DNA of 8,091 bases. Source: Spirochaetota bacterium. Lineage in GTDB: Bacteria > Spirochaetota > Spirochaetia > Treponematales > UBA12059. The stretch spans positions 1 to 8,091 of the forward strand of contig JAKQNL010000360.1 in NCBI GenBank assembly GCA_029565815.1. Reading direction: 5' to 3'. Position numbers and translations under genes: made by a program. The notes beneath the pieces were generated by a model. It had not been told where the DNA came from. It searched no databases and was given only the letters and a program-made list of their open reading frames with translations. This document shows, piece after piece, positions 5,800 through 8,091 of this stretch (positions within the stretch are counted from its first letter, which is position 1; each line of letters begins with the position of its first letter).

Positions 5800-6750
5800 G
5801 TGTTCCAAAAGCAAATCATGATGCGGCGCGTGCTCTATGCGCTCATTCCTATCGCGGCCCTGTCTGTCTGGCTGTACGGCCCGCGGGTCCTGTTCATCCT
5901 TGCAACGTCGCTTGTTGCCGCTACGCTGACCGAGTTCCTGTTTGAGCGCGCAAAGGGGGGCAAGACCAGCGAAGCCGTGCTGGTTAGCGGTACGCTTTTG
6001 GCCCTGTCCATGCCGCCGGCCGCACCCCTGTGGGTGGTAGCCCTTGCGTCTGCCTTTGGCGTGTTTATGGCCAAAGAGGTGTATGGAGGCTTTGGGCGCA
6101 ACATATTTAACCCGGCCATAGCCGGACGATTATTCGTATACATTTCGTTTGCCGCCCTCATGGGCCAATCGTTTTACCAGCCCGGTTCGTTCGGGCAGGC
6201 GGCCGGCAGCCTTTTTGGCCAGCCGGATGCCATCAGCGGGGCCACTCCCCTGGCCATCATGCGCGACGGCGGCTCGGTTCCCATACTGGACCTGCTACTG
6301 GGTACCCGTTCCGGTGCCATAGGCGAGTCGAGCATAGTGCTCCTGGCGGCTATCGCCCTGTACCTGGTAGCAACAAAAACAGCCCAGTGGAGGCTTATCG
6401 TAAGCACACTGGGTTCTGGCGCTGCGCTGTGCATCATCCTGTGGATGGCCGGCGTGCCCGGAGCCCTGCCTCCGCAAAGCTTACTGGCCGGCAGCTTTGT
6501 GTTCGTGGCCGTGCTCATGAGCACCGACCCCGTGTCGGCGCCCAAGAAAAAAGGCGCACAGTGGGCATACGGATCGCTCATCGGAGCTTCGGTCATCGTC
6601 ATCCGCAGCTTCAGCCTGTTCTCCGAGGGCACCAGTTTCGCCGTGCTCCTTGGCAACAGTTTTGCTAGCATGTTTGACCGCATGGCCAGCCAGAGTGCGC
6701 AAAAGCGCAAGGCCAAGACGGAAGCGGCCGCCAAGGAGGCCGGAAAATGA
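5800..6750 (+). CDS. nqrB: Na+-translocating NADH:quinone oxidoreductase subunit B
   Basis: Polytopic membrane subunit, 316 residues from the GTG at 5800, that carries covalent FMN and takes part in quinone reduction and Na+ movement. Family landmarks in order are MMRRVLYALIPI (start of TM1), MAKEVYGGFGRNIFNPAIAGR, the flavinylation motif SGATPL with the FMN-bearing Thr149, SGAIGESS, MSTDPVSAP and WAYGSLIG. NqrB is usually about 410 residues; here the N-terminal extension and the long loop after the first helix are missing, giving the length of RnfD. The conserved core still reads as NqrB rather than RnfD. The flavin is attached by an ApbE-type transferase, not encoded here. It is the first gene of the nqr cluster in this window. 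nqrA, the usual preceding gene, is absent from the 5.7 kb upstream. It is coupled to nqrC by an ATGA overlap. Confidence 0.93.
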   Translation: MFQKQIMMRRVLYALIPIAALSVWLYGPRVLFILATSLVAATLTEFLFERAKGGKTSEAVLVSGTLLALSMPPAAPLWVVALASAFGVFMAKEVYGGFGRNIFNPAIAGRLFVYISFAALMGQSFYQPGSFGQAAGSLFGQPDAISGATPLAIMRDGGSVPILDLLLGTRSGAIGESSIVLLAAIALYLVATKTAQWRLIVSTLGSGAALCIILWMAGVPGALPPQSLLAGSFVFVAVLMSTDPVSAPKKKGAQWAYGSLIGASVIVIRSFSLFSEGTSFAVLLGNSFASMFDRMASQSAQKRKAKTEAAAKEAGK

Positions 6751-7364
6751 AAAAAGAATCACTTGGCTACGTGGTGATTTTTACCTTCGTGGTATGCGCC
6801 CTGTTCGTGTTCGTGCTTGCCGCTGCTAATCAGTTTACCAAAGCCCAGGCTACGGCAAACCGCGAGTTTACCGAGAAAGCCGCCGTGCTGGACGCCCTTG
6901 GCATAGCCTGGAACGACAAGGCCCAGGCCGCTTCCATATACGACGCCCAGGTTACTCGCATTGATGGCTCATCACCCCGGGCATACCGGTCCACCATAGA
7001 CGGCACCGAGTACCTGGCCGTGGAGCAGTCCGGCGCCGGCCTGTGGGGAACCATCACCATAATCCTGGCCGCAACGCCGGACGCTGGCCGCATACGGGGC
7101 ATACAGCTCATAGCCCAAAACGAGACACCCGGCCTGGGCGGCCGCATCGGGGAGGCTTGGTTTCTGAGTCAGTTCCGCGGGGAAAAGTCCGATGGAGGCG
7201 TGCGCGTTGCGACCGGCGCAGAATCCAAGGGCACAGGAGACACCAATCCGGACAACGGCGTCCTGGATGGCGTAAGCGGAGCATCCCGAACCAGTAGCGC
7301 CTTCGAAGCTATCGTGAACAATGCCCTAAAGCGGGTGCGCGCAGTTGCCGGAGGTACGTTATGA
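6747..7364 (+). CDS. nqrC: Na+-NQR subunit C (FMN-binding)
   Basis: Membrane-anchored flavoprotein of 205 residues. One N-terminal helix (about 8-27) holds an extracytoplasmic FMN_bind domain. Diagnostic segments are GLWGTITIILA (98-108), ETPGLGGRIGEAWF (126-139) and the flavinylation motif DGVSGASRTS with the attachment Thr182. The motif is SGAS-x-T, where SGAT-x-T is commoner; the flavin-linked final threonine is kept. Vibrio NqrC is about 257 residues; this one is closer to RnfG in length. It passes electrons between the Fe-S centre of NqrD/E and the FMN of NqrB in the established scheme. An AAGGAGG site lies just upstream, and ATGA overlaps join it to nqrB and nqrD. Confidence 0.93.
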   Translation: MKKESLGYVVIFTFVVCALFVFVLAAANQFTKAQATANREFTEKAAVLDALGIAWNDKAQAASIYDAQVTRIDGSSPRAYRSTIDGTEYLAVEQSGAGLWGTITIILAATPDAGRIRGIQLIAQNETPGLGGRIGEAWFLSQFRGEKSDGGVRVATGAESKGTGDTNPDNGVLDGVSGASRTSSAFEAIVNNALKRVRAVAGGTL

Positions 7365-7999
7365 AAAATTCCAAAACGCTGGCCATCCTAAAAGACAACC
7401 TGTGGACCAACAACCCAATCTTCATCCAGATACTGGGCATCTGCTCAACCTTGGCGGTTACCAACAACCTTCGCAACACCGTGGTAATGACCCTGGGCGT
7501 TTCCTTTGCTACCGCCCTGGGCAGCATGACGCTATCGGCCATGAAAGACCTCATCCCGCGCAAGGTTCGCATGATCATTCAGGTGCTGGTGCTGTCCTTC
7601 TTCGTCATACTTATAGATATATTACTGCGAGCATACCTGCCGGAAGTGTCCAAACAGCTTGGGCCGTACGTTGGGCTTATCATCACCAACTGCATACTCA
7701 TGGGCCGGGCCGAGGCTTTTGCGCAGGCCAACAAGCCGCTCCTGTCGTTTTGGGACGGTCTTACTAGCGGCCTAGGATACATGGCGGTACTGCTTGCCAT
7801 AGCCGTGGTGCGCGAACTGTTAGGCTTTGGCACGCTGTTTGGCCTACGCATCATGCCAGAAGGTTTTGTAACATGGACCATCATGATTATGGCCCCAAGC
7901 GCGTTTTTCCTGGCCGCGATGGTCATGTGGTGGGCTAAAAACAAACAGGCAGCCAGGGCGGCAAAAGCCAAAGCGCCAACACAAGGAGGCAAGGCATGA
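7361..7999 (+). CDS. nqrD: Na+-NQR subunit D
   Basis: Integral membrane subunit of 212 residues with about six helices; normal family length. Motifs match NqrD closely: NNPIFIQILGICSTLAVT, VVMTLGVSFATAL, SKQLGPYVGLIITNCILMGRAEAFA and VRELLGFGTLFG. Cys28 and Cys111 correspond to the cysteine pair that, with two cysteines of NqrE, holds the intramembrane Fe-S centre. The LAVT, VMTL and SKQL words distinguish it from RnfE, so the complex is Nqr-type. The C terminus has a Lys/Ala-rich tail (KAKAPTQGGKA). GGAGG lies before the start, and the stop overlaps nqrE as ATGA. Confidence 0.96.
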   Translation: MKNSKTLAILKDNLWTNNPIFIQILGICSTLAVTNNLRNTVVMTLGVSFATALGSMTLSAMKDLIPRKVRMIIQVLVLSFFVILIDILLRAYLPEVSKQLGPYVGLIITNCILMGRAEAFAQANKPLLSFWDGLTSGLGYMAVLLAIAVVRELLGFGTLFGLRIMPEGFVTWTIMIMAPSAFFLAAMVMWWAKNKQAARAAKAKAPTQGGKA

Positions 8000-8091
8000 G
8001 CCTAATCAACCCTATCATGCTGTTGTTCGCGTCCATCTTTACCAGCAACATACTGCTGTCTAACTTTTTAGGCATGTGCTCGTTCATATCC
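7996..8091 (+). CDS. nqrE: Na+-NQR subunit E, 5' part
   Basis: The first 32 residues of an open frame that continues past the window. The sequence NILLSNFLGMCSFIS has the NqrE first-helix signature (FLGMCxF); the cysteine, Cys28 here, is one of the Fe-S ligands shared with NqrD. The GMCSF form is closer to NqrE than to the GxCPF of RnfA. AAGGAGG is at 7983-7989 and ATG overlaps the nqrD TGA. By gene order nqrF would be expected downstream. Confidence 0.9.
   Translation, partial: MSLINPIMLLFASIFTSNILLSNFLGMCSFIS

Noticed and set aside
5800..8091. Naming the cluster rnfDGEA rather than nqrBCDE
   Set aside because: Gene order fits both, and the B and C lengths are Rnf-like, but NqrD words (LAVT, VMTL, SKQL, VGLIITNC), the NqrB TDPVSA/WAYG core and the NqrE GMCSF favour Nqr.

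Overview
The window looks like chromosome from a diderm, probably anaerobic or fermentative bacterium of moderate GC content. The short Na+-NQR proteins, the lipobox-bearing lipoprotein and the ECF-S-like membrane protein next to a sugar-nucleotide-type epimerase would fit a spirochaete (Treponema and relatives). That placement is an impression from protein style, not a demonstrated one. All genes use good AAGGAG-type ribosome sites and TAG, TAA and TGA stops. Five gene junctions are 4-base ATGA overlaps.

Layout. (1) Positions 1-466, minus strand: a lipoprotein gene that runs off the left edge and carries an in-frame amber codon immediately after its lipobox. (2) 714-2638, plus strand: a two-component pair, a NarX/DesK-type (HisKA_3) membrane histidine kinase overlapping a NarL/LuxR-type response regulator; it diverges from the lipoprotein gene. 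(3) 4354-2693, minus strand: a two-gene unit of an NAD-dependent epimerase/dehydratase-like protein followed by a six-helix ECF-S-like membrane protein, converging on the response regulator. (4) 4428-5712: a small accessory island holding GC-rich palindromes, a 5'-truncated and active-site-decayed PIN toxin gene, a 151-bp MITE-like element with 18-bp perfect terminal inverted repeats that forms the truncation breakpoint, a tandem 23-bp repeat that looks like an operator, and an intact Phd/VapC toxin-antitoxin pair. (5) 5800 to the right edge, plus strand: nqrB-nqrC-nqrD-nqrE (the last partial), membrane subunits of a Na+-translocating NADH:quinone oxidoreductase, with ATGA coupling throughout.

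How it works together. NqrB and NqrC carry covalent FMN on threonines that are visible here. NqrD and NqrE carry the cysteines of the intramembrane Fe-S centre. nqrA, normally just before nqrB, is not present upstream; the toxin-antitoxin island sits there and nqrB has its own probable -10 box. The two-component system and the lipoprotein are neighbours on opposite strands, so the lipoprotein may once have been a target or a signal partner, but nothing in the sequence proves this.

The points most worth a second look are the amber-interrupted lipoprotein, the MITE-like element at the vapC breakpoint, the tandem repeat in front of the antitoxin, and the nqr operon without an adjacent nqrA whose B and C subunits have Rnf-like lengths.
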